Below, piece by piece: positions 21,571-32,730 of a DNA stretch of 64,000 bases. The translations under genes and the position numbers were made by a program. The stretch is from Morinoia aosen (taxonomy: Eukaryota > Arthropoda > Malacostraca > Amphipoda > Talitridae). Location: contig CM059576.1 of the NCBI GenBank assembly GCA_030386875.1, positions 16,682,058 through 16,746,057 of the forward strand, written 5' to 3'. Within the stretch, counting starts at the first letter, position 1, and the number at the start of each line of letters is the position of its first letter. The notes beneath the pieces were generated by a model, which had not been told where the DNA came from, did not search any database, and was given only the letters and a program-made list of their open reading frames with translations.

Positions 21571-24379
21571 GGAAGCTTCCCCCCGCTGCCTCATGTGACC
21601 TGCTGTGAGCACCATCGCTGTATTGAGTGTTTTGCTGCTGTTGCCTCTATCGTTACTTCGGTGTGTGACCTGACGCAGGGCTGTTGTTCCTATTGTCTGC
21701 ACTTGTTTCGTCGTGGTACGTACGATTACCTTCATAATTACTGCGGTACTCAAAACAGTAAAATTGAAATATTGATTGTAATACAAAAACACCAGTTCAG
21801 GCTTCCATCGCAATTTTCTCATTTCATCACAAGCCGTCCACCGGCCCCTCACAAGGTGTGCAGGCAGTGGTGTGTCGAGAGTGGGTGGGTGTGGGGGCCA
21901 AAGGAACGCGTCATCAGTTGCCATTTTGTATACCCGTGGTTTGGCAACAGCAGACGCATCTTTTCTGTTCACTGAAAACTTCACCATCTAGCGAGGCAAA
22001 TGATACAAATAAAGAATATCCTCATCCGTAGATTATGATGAAGAGTTGGGAGCTATCATCAGTTGCCAATGGACAATTATTGTACTGATCGTCACCGTAA
22101 TAAAGTTCAGCAACTTACGTCTGGACGCGGCAGCGGCGGGCATGCCACTGCCAAGTTTCACATGTCTATCCACATGAACCGTAGACGTTACTAGAATTTC
22201 GTAAGAAATACTGCGTACTATTTGAAGCCCCACGTGGCTGTTAAAATAATTGAATTATTAGTTGACTTAGGGCCAGTTTCATGTCCCAACTCCATTCTAT
22301 TGAATACATGTATCAAAGTTACGAATAATTTTCCCTAAACAAAAACGAATAATTTTTCTCGTGTAAAAAATTTATTGTTTCCGTTGTGATTAGTGAAGAA
22401 ACTAATATAAATTAAATTCATGTCCATATTTTTTTCGAGTATTAAAACCAGTTTTGGAGAACTTTGCAAAATCAAATTTTCTCAATTTTATGGTAACTAA
22501 ATTATTTTGAGAAAATTGTCGGATACAATCATATAGTCATCTTTTTATTCAATGGAAAGAAGCTCTCAGGTTGCTTTATTTACCCCGTCGTGGACAAAAT
22601 TTATGTGTTGTTGTTGTTACTAGTGTTACTTTTTTATAGTTTGTTGTACTGCTATTCTTCCTTCCGCCATTACGCGTCATCGCGGTCGACGACATACAAT
22701 TGCTATGATTATTATTTTATTTCTTCTGGTGTACACGGCCCGTCAGAAATGACGGGATTCGATATTTTCTTCAGACAAATCCTCCAGCTGTGGATGCCCA
22801 ACAAATATATCCATGCCAACAGTACCCGCCACTAAAATATTCTTGTACTTGTGCACTGGTGAAACTCGTATCACAGATACGGTCATTGAGCGTCCTTGTG
22901 AGCGTCACAGACACACGCACCAACCAATTTGATGTGTTCACTCAGATGCCCATTGTGATAACATACCACTAATTACGCACAAAAATATATAAAGATACTT
23001 ATTCATTTAAAAATTCAAGTGGACAAGAGTTTTGTTATGTACGGAATAATAAATTCAAACCAACTGTAGGAATCAAATTTTACTTTCAATAATTACCATA
23101 AGGAAAAGAATGAATACGAGGCTGAATAATTATGACCTAAATGTATACAATCTAATGTCATTTGTTACTTCATCTTTCCACACGATTATGTATCTAAATT
23201 CTTCATGATTGCTCCTGAGTTCGTGAACGCTTATGAACAATAGAGGCGTTTTGGATTATGTCGCTCAAAGTTATAGGAGCTACATGTTGTCGCTTTTTGA
23301 AATAAAATGTTCAGGTTACGGCTATATCAATTTAGATATAATACTTAAGACAAACAGCGAAACTTTCATTACTGAGCTGTAGGCATAATATTCGCTTTTT
23401 TTGTGCCCGCATTGGGCAAAAATCAACTGTGTTTTTATCGTTAGGACAATAATGGAAATTGGTCTGAATGAAACCTAGAGCAAAAATAACGTAATTAACA
23501 CTGATGGCAGTGCTGGGAGACAAAAATAACTGTATATACCTGTTTTGAATTTTTCAAGTTATTCATAATATTTTAGAAATGTAGGACAATCAATTATTGA
23601 AATGATTTTTCATGACCTGTAAAATAAAAATTACATAATGATTGAATCAATTCATTCGCAATCAAAGTTGTGTAGGTTCGATTAAATACTCGTTTGAACT
23701 GAAATTATTAAATTCTATCGAAATAAAAACATTGATCTATCTTTGATCACTAATAAACTGGAATATCACACAAAACAGAATCTTTTCAGTATAGAATCAT
23801 ATTTTACAAAAATAACCTATGGTAAATTGATATTGTTTCAACCAGCTTAACTGAAGTGGTAGATCTTCTATCACTGTCAAGCTAAAGCATTTTTGAGAGT
23901 CTTCATTGACTCGCATAGATTAATCTCTATCACCTGTGGTACGTGGTTGATATTGTTAAAGTACCATCACGAACGCAGTTTTCAAATCAAAATGAATTAG
24001 TTATCAAATGAAAAACTATTTAATTCGTTTTCATATTTTTATTTGACACTGCTTCAAATAAAAATGAAATTTCCAAATGATTTATTACATGACAAAGACC
24101 TTGATAGGTTTTCCAACAAAATATGAGGGATGATCGCAATTTTCAAGATTTAATTGGGTATGAGAATTACATCAGTTGTCTGGGACCGGAACTAATGAGA
24201 ATTAGAAGTGAAGTATGTGCTTAAGTTAGAATAAAGTACCTTATATTTTCTGGGCCTCAAGTGGTCACACGAAGAGCTACCTGAGTTAGATCGTTACGTC
24301 AATGCATAATGCGCAGCTATTGGGGGCATAGCTGCGGAGGGGGATTGTTATGTTGGTGTGTACTCCTATAGACGTGTTG
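21571..24379. other. Long unassigned stretch
   Basis: Positions 21562-21987 are open on both strands (a 167-codon plus frame that starts in the repeat arm and a 141-codon minus frame). Neither has a known domain. The rest is AT-rich with only short frames. The 22590-22835 frame begins with a hydrophobic Leu-rich stretch but continues without a recognisable fold. Confidence 0.35.
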
Positions 24380-24591
24380 ATTTAGACCACGGTAGACATG
24401 ATTCAGACTACAATAGAACTGCCCATTTAGACAACAATAGACATGATGATTTAGTCTACAATAGACATGATGATTTAGTCTACAATAGACATGTTGGTTT
24501 AGACTATAATAGACATGCTCATTTAGACTACAATAGACATGCTCATTTAGACTACAATAGACATGCTCATTTAGACTACAATAGATGTTAG
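24380..24591. repeat. 24-bp minisatellite, about nine units
   Basis: Tandem 'agacatgctcatttagacta' plus 'caat'. The 3' units are almost identical, the 5' ones diverged. A 24-bp unit keeps both strands open: plus reads repeated HAHLDYNR, minus reads repeated SLNEHVYC. This explains the apparent ORFs, which have no other support. Confidence 0.9.
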
Positions 24592-25090
24592 CGAAGCTCA
24601 TGCGTGTGCGGTAGGTACATTTAGTCTGATCTTTATATTGGTATATTGTTAGTTGAAATCGGTGTAGCCCCAGGTCGTTTCACTCGTTGTCTATACACGG
24701 AAGAGTATGTCGAATGGGGCTAATAATTCGGTAATGTTTTAAAATTTGTCGTTATTGCGTCATAAACTATTTTATACCGTGCAATAATTCCTAAATTCGT
24801 TTTTTGTATATAATAGGTTTTAATGTTTTCGTTGCCTGTGTTTATTTAGTGTATTAAAAGGCATAATATGTGAATCGTGAAATTAAAGTGCAATCAACTT
24901 TGTTTTTAGAGCTAGATTTCAAGTGTGTTTGTATCATATTGTTACAGAAACCGTTTGGATAAGCCTGCGCGTTTTCGAATACCCTTTACGCACCCAAAGA
25001 ACCACGAAGTTCTTTACAGTTTCGAATTAATAACTGCACAAAAGGTGCTGGGTGCCGCGCTCTTCCTATGATTAGCAAGCAACGCTCTCG
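24592..25090. other. Unassigned sequence before LINE 1
   Basis: AT-rich, no supported gene. Confidence 0.4.
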
Positions 25091-25099
25091 CTCGTAAAT

Positions 25100-26790
25100 C
25101 ATGCCTGTGTCTCATACGATACCAGATATTGCAACAGTGTTTAACAACTTTTTTATAAATATAGGTAAAAATATCGCCGATAGTGTGTTAGTGAACCTAC
25201 AGACCACTTGCAATACATGGACCATGCCCGTGAACACAACTCTTTCTTTTTCCCGCCAACTAACCCCTCCGATGTAATTACATGCATAAACAACTTGAAA
25301 AACAAATCAAATGGATTAAATACATTTCAGCTAAAGTTATTAAGGCTATAGCTGATATAATAGCACCGTGCATATCTAATATCATCAACCATTCACTTTC
25401 TCAAGGTATCTTCCCCAACTCTCTCAAAACTGCCAGAGTGACCCCTATTTTTAAAAATGGTGATAAAAGTTGCATTATTAATTATAGACCTATCTCTGTA
25501 CTGCCAATTATTAGCAAAATATGTGAAAAAATTGTGTATAAAAAAGTTTATTCGTATTTTGAACATAAATCTTTTCTCTACGACAAACAATACGGTTTTC
25601 GTTCTGCAAAATCAACGACACAAGCTATATTAAATCATTTACAGTACATTTACTCTAATATGGATGAAGGAAAGCTTGTTTTCTCCGCGTTTCTTGACTT
25701 TCGAAAAGCATTCGCCTGTGTGGACCATAAGATATTACTCTCGAAACTACACTGTTATGGCATTCGAGGAATCGCCCATGATTGGTTCAAATCATACTTT
25801 ACAATTCGGAAACAATACGTTGTCATTGACAGTGCAAAATCAGACCCACAAACAATTAGCCATGGAGTTCCACAAGGATCTGTCCTTGTGCCTCTCCTAT
25901 TTCTGATATTTATAAATGATATTATCAAATCTACATCATTTTTCAATTTCATACTTTTTACCGATGACAGCACGCTTTCTGCGGTCTTTCCGAATCAAAA
26001 TCCTGCTATGATTGCGGAGAGTATAAATAATGAAATCCATAAGGTTTCATTATGGCTTAAAGCTAATAAAATAAGCCTCAACATCGATAAAACATAATAT
26101 ATTACATTCTCATACAAGAAAAATATATCTCTCCCACGCATTAAAATTGGCGAAGGTGAAATCGAAGAAACCGACTCATGCAAGTTTCTGGGCATCATGT
26201 TATATAAACATCTGACCTTTAACGAGCACGTCGCTCATATTAGTTCTAAATTACCAAAATCCATCGGAATCCTGAATAAAGTTAAAAATTACCTGCCTGA
26301 AACAGCTTTACGAATGCTCTACCGAACGATAATTTCACCATACTTGCAAGACGGAATAGAAGCATGGCACAGAACTGACAAAAATAAAACCAATAAAATT
26401 TTTACTCTGCCAAAAAAGAGCTATCAGAGCGGTAAAGAATTTAGAATATTATGCTCACACAAATGATTCGTTCAAAAATTTACAAATACTTAAACTTTCG
26501 GATCTCTACAAAATCTCCATTTGCAATTTCATTTACAAAACATTATCAATTGATGGCGACAATAGCCTAAAACAATTATTAACTGCCAAAACTGGTCATC
26601 ACGACCATTTAACCCGAAATAGAAGTAAATTCATGCTTCCTTATTATTCAAAGTCCCGGTCGTAATACAGTATCCTCTTCGTTGGAACTAAAACTTGGAA
26701 CTTAATACCTGCGAAGATCCGTGATAGAAATTCTTACAAGGTATTCAAAAGAAATCTTGAGTCTCACTTCTTATCGAAATATTAGTCGTG
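25100..26790 (+). pseudogene. 5'-truncated LINE reverse transcriptase (CR1/Jockey-group, Daphne-like)
   Basis: Similarity starts at 'IATVFNNFFINIGKNIADS' (about 25125), a typical pre-RT linker, so the endonuclease and first ORF are missing. RT motifs follow in order: 'NYRPISVLPIISKICEK', 'FLDFRKAFACVDHKILL', 'HGVPQGSVL' and 'FILFTDDSTLS'. The usual FADD box reads FTDD; both aspartates are kept. Lesions are frame breaks just before 25282, a stop at 26095-26097, and a frameshift near 26410. Beyond the last break the C-terminal region continues ('YYAHTNDSFKNLQILKLSDL', 'GTKTWNLIPAKI') to a stop near 26785. The RT call is secure. The clade name is a guess from sequence style. Confidence 0.85.
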
Positions 26791-26955
26791 TAAGATCACC
26801 AAGTCAAATCTTGTCTCCTACATGACTGTTTCTAATATTGTAATTTGCCATGGGTAATATCGCCGATATTTAGTCTACTGTTAAATCGTTTATCGAATGT
26901 ACTGTTAATATAGTCCATATGACCTATATTGTAAAGTGAAATATCTGATATCGAG

Positions 26956-27185
26956 TAAATTATCTCACTGATCAGTCTAATGCGAAACTAGGTTAAGTGA
27001 TTTAGGTTAAACAGTATTGTACGCCTTAGAATAACGTGATGGTAGGATGCCCCAGAAGTCGCTGAACTAATTCGGGCCCACAGGTAGCTATATTCAAACT
27101 TGTCCATTGTACTAGACTTAAGAAACATTCTACCTCTGTGTCTTCTGTGGTAAATAAAATTGTAAAATTGTAAAAAATTGTAAAT
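26956..27185 (+). repeat. Dispersed repeat shared with 52705-52930
   Basis: Both places share 'atctcactgatcagtctaa' (with changes), 'aataacgt', 'gaact..ttcgggcccacagg' and similar spacing. Here it ends in short taaaattg-type repeats (27147-27184), a tail expected of a LINE or SINE 3' end. It may be the 3' end of LINE 1 or a separate SINE-like unit. The second copy has no adjoining RT, which favours the latter. Confidence 0.5.
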
Positions 27186-27203
27186 ACGCCCCCTCATGAA
27201 GCT

Positions 27204-27516
27204 GTACCGGTAGCGAAACTAGCGTCCGTCACGAAGAAAAGGCAGCAGATTGAGGAGATCCTGCTTAACGATCCTCCCGATACGGATTTTATCCGTAAGC
27301 TTTTCACCGAGTATTTATTGAAAGTGGAGGCATTATACGAAGCCTGTAACAGTGACGAACTTGATAACTGTGTGGTGCCGCAGAAAGATCAAATTAATGT
27401 TTTTTGAGCCAGAGTGGAGAGATTCTTGCGCCCTGGTGAAGCTAGAGCGCAGAGCAAGAGCCACCAAACTTCGAAGTCAGTCAAGTCGGTACAGTCAAGA
27501 AAGTCTGCTACCTCTA
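27204..27516 (+). pseudogene. Possible gag-like retroelement remnant
   Basis: An open stretch reads 'KKRQQIEEILLNDPPDTDFI', then 'LFTEYLLKVEALYEACNSDE', ends at a stop near 27405 and continues in a shifted frame with a basic, Ser-rich tail ('VERFLRPGEARAQSKSHQTS'). The helical, charged composition with an Arg/Ser-rich end resembles N-terminal Gag of BEL/Pao-type elements. No LTR, protease or RT adjoins it. The Harbinger element begins immediately after. This is a tentative family guess. Confidence 0.3.
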
Positions 27517-27645
27517 AAGGCCCCCTCACACGCGCAAATATGTCTGCAAACAATCTGAACTACGTTTTGTGAGACGGTCTCAAGGCCCCTCACACGATGC
27601 AAACAACGCACTTCCAACTTGACGAAGACTGGCACACGCTTCAGT

Positions 27646-30110
27646 ATGCCAGTAGCAGTCAGGTGGACAGTACGAGCAAGACTGGCGGCTCCAGACAACG
27701 AGTTGCTACAGCTGATGGGTTTAGCTAGTGTCGCAATGAAAAAGAAAAAAAGAGTCGCGAAAACTCGCTCAAAATGGGCTAAGGGATGGTTCATTAACAG
27801 AAGTGAACATTCAAATGTGAAATTGCTGAATGAACTCCACAGCATTGGACCACGAGATTGGCATAATTATATGCGTATGAACTACGAAACATTCTGTGAG
27901 CCATTGCATCTAGTATCTCCATTAATATCCAAAGAAGATACAGTTATGAGACAATCTATTCCTGCATATGAGCGTCTGTCGGTGACTGCGATTTCTTGCT
28001 ACTGGACGATCTTTTGAAGATCTCAAGTTCTCTGTTGCCATAGCGCCAAATACCATTGGAAAAATCATACCTGAGACCTGCCGAGCGATTTGGACTGTGC
28101 TACGTCATCAATATATGAAGGTTAGTAAAACTGTAATTAGCTCTCCTAGATTTATTAGAAAAAACGATGAAATTGAATTTGAAAAGGCATGCATTATATT
28201 TAAACCATGATTTAAAGAAAACCGATAGAGTTGAAACATTTATAGTTCCGTTATGAACATAATGTAATATCAGATAGATAATTACCTGTGATTGTATATA
28301 AACCATGAAATAAAGAAAACCGATAGAGTTGAAACATTTATAGTTCCTTTATGAACATAATGTAATATCAGATACATAATTAGCCTCACAACTGCCATCC
28401 ATTTATGACTGACAATAGAAATTATTCATACAATGCATGTCTATCCATAATACAAATTTATTGCAAAGTAAAGCTCAAAGGCCCTCTTACTATTTGCGTA
28501 TTTCTATCTAGTTCATTCATTTGAGCTAGAAACAAGACATCATTGATTAATTTCTCTGCAATTGGTTGCATAGAGGACGGTGCCCGACGTAGTTTATTAG
28601 CGAAAGTTTTTGCAACTAAATCCCACTCGTCCTCTACCCTTGAGGATGTGATGCGTTCCGTGATTGCAGCCAGCACCTTATCAGACTGTGAGAGTTCTTC
28701 CTTTTTAGCTCTTTTCCTTTTTGGAGCAGCAGCCACAGATGCAAAAGAAGTTGAGGGTGCATCATTAGCTCTGACTTCTTCAAGTCCCTCTCCAGTGTCG
28801 CTTGGCTCATGTTCATCTTCATTTATTGTCTGAGGAGATATAATGAATGTATGAATATTAAAATGTGGTTATTGGAAATAAAGAAATATGTTTTATTTTA
28901 TAATATAAGTAAAATTAATAAACGTTAGGTTAATATTTACACGTATAAACGCCATAATGGGCTGTATAGATGGCAACTCACGCCGGCGCCATAATTTTAC
29001 CCTGGTCGCCTTGACCATAACCGACTGTCATTTAAATTTAATCACTTCTTTCTCTGTATTAGGGAAACATGTCCTGAAATTTTCGTGTAGATCCATTCAC
29101 TCGTTCTTGAGTTATTTTGCACACAAACAAACGAAAGTGCACAAACGCACACACAAAAGACAAACCGAATTCATTAACGACAGCTGCCGTCTTCAGCGTG
29201 GATAATAATTGATAAAGACGAATTTATGATGAAACTCCCCAAATTCATAAAAAATAGACTGTTGCAATGTTTATACAGAAATTAGTATTACTAGAATATG
29301 TTTAAGAGTGTAAAATTATGAATGAAATTTTGTTTCCAGTTCCCTGCTGATGCCACGGAATGGAAGGCGATTGCCAATGAATATGAAGAAATGTGGAATT
29401 TTCCTCATTGCGTTGGCGCTGTGGACGGAAAACACGTCAGCATTGTTCCTCCACCGAATGCAGGCAGCTATTATTTCAACTATAAAGGTTTTCATAGCCT
29501 AGTATTGATGGCAATAGTTAATGCAAAGTATGAATTTATACTCTGTGATTTCGGCACCAATGGTAGAGTTTCGGATGGAGGAGTAATAGACAACACATTG
29601 TTCTATGAGAAATTAAAACAGAAGAGGTTGAACATTCCCCCGTAAGAACCTGTGACCAATACAAATACGGTATTGCCGTATGTTTTTGTTGGTGACGAAG
29701 CCTTTGCGCTCCGTGAAGACTTTTTGAAACCATTCAGTGCCCGAGAATTAAACATAGGCTCAAAAATTTTCAACTGTCGATTATCTCGAGCACGGAGAGT
29801 TGTTGAGAATGTTTTTGGAATTATTTCACAACGTTTTCGACTCTTTCGGTCCCCTATAAATTTAAAAGTAGAAAACATCCACGCAGTGGTTATGGCATGT
29901 TGTATGCTCCACAAATTTTTAAGGAAGAAAAGGGGAGATGTATATACTCAAAGCGGCGTTGAAAGCAACCAAACGAACAATAATTTGATCGACATCCAAA
30001 GAACTCATAACGTCAGGGTAGCTAACAATGCTAAAGCAGTGCGCAATGCTTTTTCAAATCATTTCAATAAAGAAGGCGCAGTCCCATGGCAAAACGATAT
30101 GGTTCAGTAA
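27646..30110 (+). pseudogene. PIF/Harbinger DDE transposase, two exons
   Basis: Exon 1 runs from the ATG at 27646 to a GTTAGT donor at 28121. Exon 2 starts at 29340 after 'tttgtttccag'. Both are phase 0, and the junction falls where related transposases continue (HQYMK then FPADATEW). Exon 1 has a two-base-type frameshift near 27984 that separates 'YERLSVT' from 'RFLATGRSFEDLKFSVAIA'. Exon 2 carries the DDE_4-type catalytic set: 'VGAVDGKHV' (Asp), 'FGTNGRVSDGGV' (Asp) and 'RARRVVENVFGI' (Glu). A TAA at 29643-29645 interrupts exon 2, and the frame resumes at once ('VLPYVFVGDEAFAL'). The enzyme would cut and join the element's ends in the nucleus with its DNA-binding partner. The catalytic residues are present, but this copy is dead. 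Confidence 0.9.
28203..28382. repeat. Tandem duplication in the transposase intron
   Basis: An ~80-bp block ('gaaaaccgatagagttgaaa' to 'aatgtaatatcagata') occurs twice with a 98-bp period and very few differences. It sits inside the transposase intron, so it would not change the protein. Confidence 0.85.
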
Positions 30111-31359
30111 TATAGAGAAAACTTTTGAACAACTTCGTTCTCAGATATCACAGCAAATCAATGACTCTACACTGTGCACAACAGATTAAAAGCACGGTAT
30201 TGTGTAAATCTACATAGTATAAGTATTGTCATTTTATTAGTTTCTATACTTCTAAATGCAATAATTCAATGAATAACTTAGAAGTGGAATTAAATTTTAT
30301 AGGGACAGATCTGTATTAATTTCCCGTTATAATTTATGATGGATATTGAAGAACATCTATTACTTGGCGATAATGTAGGTTTATCAAAAATTCAGAAGCG
30401 AGGAATAAAAATCTAAGTATTTTTTGGACGTTTAGGAATAAATCCCGTCATCAGCTGAAAGCACACGACATGAAATACATGTGATCAGTTACAGGCACTC
30501 ACAGTTATAACCTCATGCACTGTAAGTCCCTGCAACTGATCACATTTATTTCATGTCGTGTGACTTTTTTTCAGTTGTAGGTGGGATTTATTCCAAAAAT
30601 GTTCAGAATTTTATTCTTCACATTTAAATTTTTAATGTAGTTTAATGTAATGTATTATACACTGTGGTCATACGCCAACTACAGTATAATTAATCATAAT
30701 TCAATGTTGCACTTAGAATTTCATTAGAAGTTTATTTGATATCTAGTTCTGTGACACACCTTAGGATACCTATACATAAGTTATATTCAAATATAGGGGA
30801 AAATAATATTTTTCATTAGCAACTTCCAGTTTGTTCATAAATTCAATTTATAATTTGCTGTTTTATTAATCCTTGACAAAAATTATTTCACTGCTTCAGT
30901 TTATCTTTAGTAGCTTTCGGTATAGCCTATGTTTATTAAATTTGAATAAATGAAATTGATAGCGAAATATATAAGCATATAACTCACCACTTGATGAGAA
31001 AATGCAAGCTCGCCCAGATATGACACTGAGGTGCTTGGCGCTTCTTGATCTTTGGTGAACATTAATAATTCATAATACCATAAATTAGGTGAGTAGATCT
31101 CCTATGTGCCACACCCCGACTTACGAGATTTTTCTGCTTTATTAAACTCCCGCCTAAATGCCGTTCTCATATTATTCAATTTTTTTATTAATATTTCTTT
31201 CGTAGAGTCTGGGTGTTTTTCTTGTAGTTTCTTCAAAAGTACTTCGTACTCTGCGGCTTTCTTATGTTTATCACAGTACTCTTTTGATTTTACTTTCCAA
31301 AGAGATGTTAATTCTTTAGAGAGCGTCAAAAATTCAGTCCATAAGAGTTTGTCTTCCAT
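28458..31359 (-). pseudogene. Harbinger partner protein, MADF domain with BESS-like C-terminus, two exons
   Basis: Exon 1 (31359-30988) starts at an ATG and encodes a MADF (Myb/SANT-like) domain: 'LLWTEFLTLSKELTSLWKVK' through 'MRTAFRREFNKAEKSRKSG'. After a TAG at 31102-31104 the frame continues with 'LWYYELLMFTKDQ', the usual end of MADF. The donor is GTGAGT just after 30988. Exon 2 (28829-28458) follows an acceptor reading 'tatctcctcag' on the minus strand. It encodes an acidic linker, a basic 'KRKRAKK' stretch that could be a nuclear signal, and a BESS-like tail. Phases match (0/0). In Harbinger elements such a protein binds DNA and carries the transposase into the nucleus. A single stop codon is the only lesion seen. 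Exon choice is by eye. Confidence 0.8.
30435..30594. repeat. 160-bp hairpin element in the MADF intron
   Basis: 'ggaataaatccc' opens and 'gggatttattcc' closes the element. Inner arms share 'cacacgacatgaaata' and 'tgtgatcagtt' inverted. The spacer is about 30 bp. It is probably a tiny MITE. It lies between the transposase stop and MADF exon 1. Confidence 0.75.
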
Positions 31360-32412
31360 ATCGCTACAGCTGAGAATGCGAGAAGAGAGGGACAGAGGCA
31401 AAATACATGCATGCACAACCAACGGACGCTGGCTTAGCACTGACGTCACGGTATGGTTTGCAGTTGGTGACTGCTGGTCGCTCCAAAATTATCAAGCATA
31501 GCTCATCTGCCTCAGTCTGTGCCAACCCGAAATGAGCGTACAAACTCACGAATTCAGCCCCAGTTCAGATATGTTTGCAGACATATTTGCACATGTGGGG
31601 GGCCTTATATCACATAAAAACACATGGGTGAAACATGGTGAATTATTAGGACATACATAGGCGCCAGAAAGTAACTCCGCATTGCCTTATTTTTTATTAT
31701 ATTTTAAATTATAGCAAATATAACTAATCATTTGAAGCAAACTTTACACCATAAAATTCTACGTCTTTTAATCTATAGATATGCATTCTCAAATTTATTT
31801 TTCTGCCACCCAGTAACTGTGTAGGCGTCATTTTATATGAAATGTAAAAAGTCTGCAGGACAAAAAGAAACTCTGCATGCTTGGATTTCGATGTAAATAT
31901 GCTACAGTCTCCGCTTTTAAGCTGCGATCGGGCATTTGTAATTGTTATCAGTGCTAGTGAAGACCATAAAGTGCTAAAATCTTTAATAAATTTTAGTCAT
32001 GCCTCGTCTTTCCGTTGATAACCGCAAGGAGATAATTAAACTACACAACAATGGAATATCAAACTGTGAAATTGGTCGTCGATTGAATTGTGACGAAAAA
32101 ACCGTCCAGCTAACATTGCAAAAGCATCAAAAGACTGGCAGCGTTCATGACATCCCAAAATGCGGACGTTCAAGGGTGACATTGGCCAGAGAATATCATG
32201 CCATCAAGATCCGGAGTCTTCGCAACAGATTTGAAAGTGCCCCAGAGCTGCGTAAAGAGTGTCGTCTTATTGGAAAGTGCTCTGTGTCAACTGTCAAGAA
32301 TAGGCTGAAAGAGTTCAAGCTAAGAGGATGCATTGCCAGACGTAAACCAATGATATCCGCAAAGAACAGAAAGCGTCGCTTGAATTTCACTGAGAGCCAT
32401 GAATAAACAGAC

Positions 32413-32730
32413 TGTTCCGACCCTTTTCAGTATTAGGCCGTAACCAAACGCGAATGAGGTTCGGGAGTGAATCAGATGCAGCAACGTAGTATTCTTTATT
32501 GTTACTTCAGGATTGACACAGGCTTCGTAATTGGTAGGAAGTCTTTAGATTGGAAGGTAATCTCGTAACTCTGTAGCGCATCTGTGATCTCTACAGCTGT
32601 TTTCTCGACAGCCGAGCTTCAGCTACTGACAGCGATGCTTCTGTTTGTAGAAGCGACCTCTACGGCAGACCACCTCAAATGAACGCCGACGTCTCTCGCC
32701 GATCCTATTTATATGCCTGGCGGGCGCACA
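32413..32730 (-). repeat. 3' LTR (minus-strand sense)
   Basis: 318 bp, the partner of 38915-39232. AATAAA on the minus strand lies at 32495-32500. A purine-rich tract reading 'gtggggggtcctaga' on the minus strand lies just inside at 32731-32745 and is the likely polypurine tract. Confidence 0.92.

Larger units (their letters stand above)
27517..31606. mobile_element. PIF/Harbinger DNA transposon, 4.09 kb
   Basis: The ends are inverted repeats of about 45 bp. The left (27517-27560) begins 'aaggccccctcacacgcgca' and the right (31562-31606) ends 'acatgtggggggcctt'. Both share the core 'aaatatgtctgcaaaca' in inverted orientation. A further 'caaggcccctcacacg' at about 27580 is a subterminal repeat. 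The 3-bp duplication typical of the superfamily is ambiguous (CTA left, ATA right). The element carries two genes, a transposase (+) and a MADF protein (-), whose exons interlock. Lesions are few: one frameshift and one stop in the transposase, one stop in the partner. Confidence 0.85.

Noticed and set aside
21472..21987. Opposing 167- and 141-codon frames
   Set aside because: The plus frame starts inside a repeat arm and the rest matches no known domain. Being open on both strands argues for low stop density and not for a gene.
24317..24601. CRISPR-like or protein-repeat gene
   Set aside because: Units are directly abutting without spacers, so it is a minisatellite. A CRISPR array is also not expected in an animal genome.
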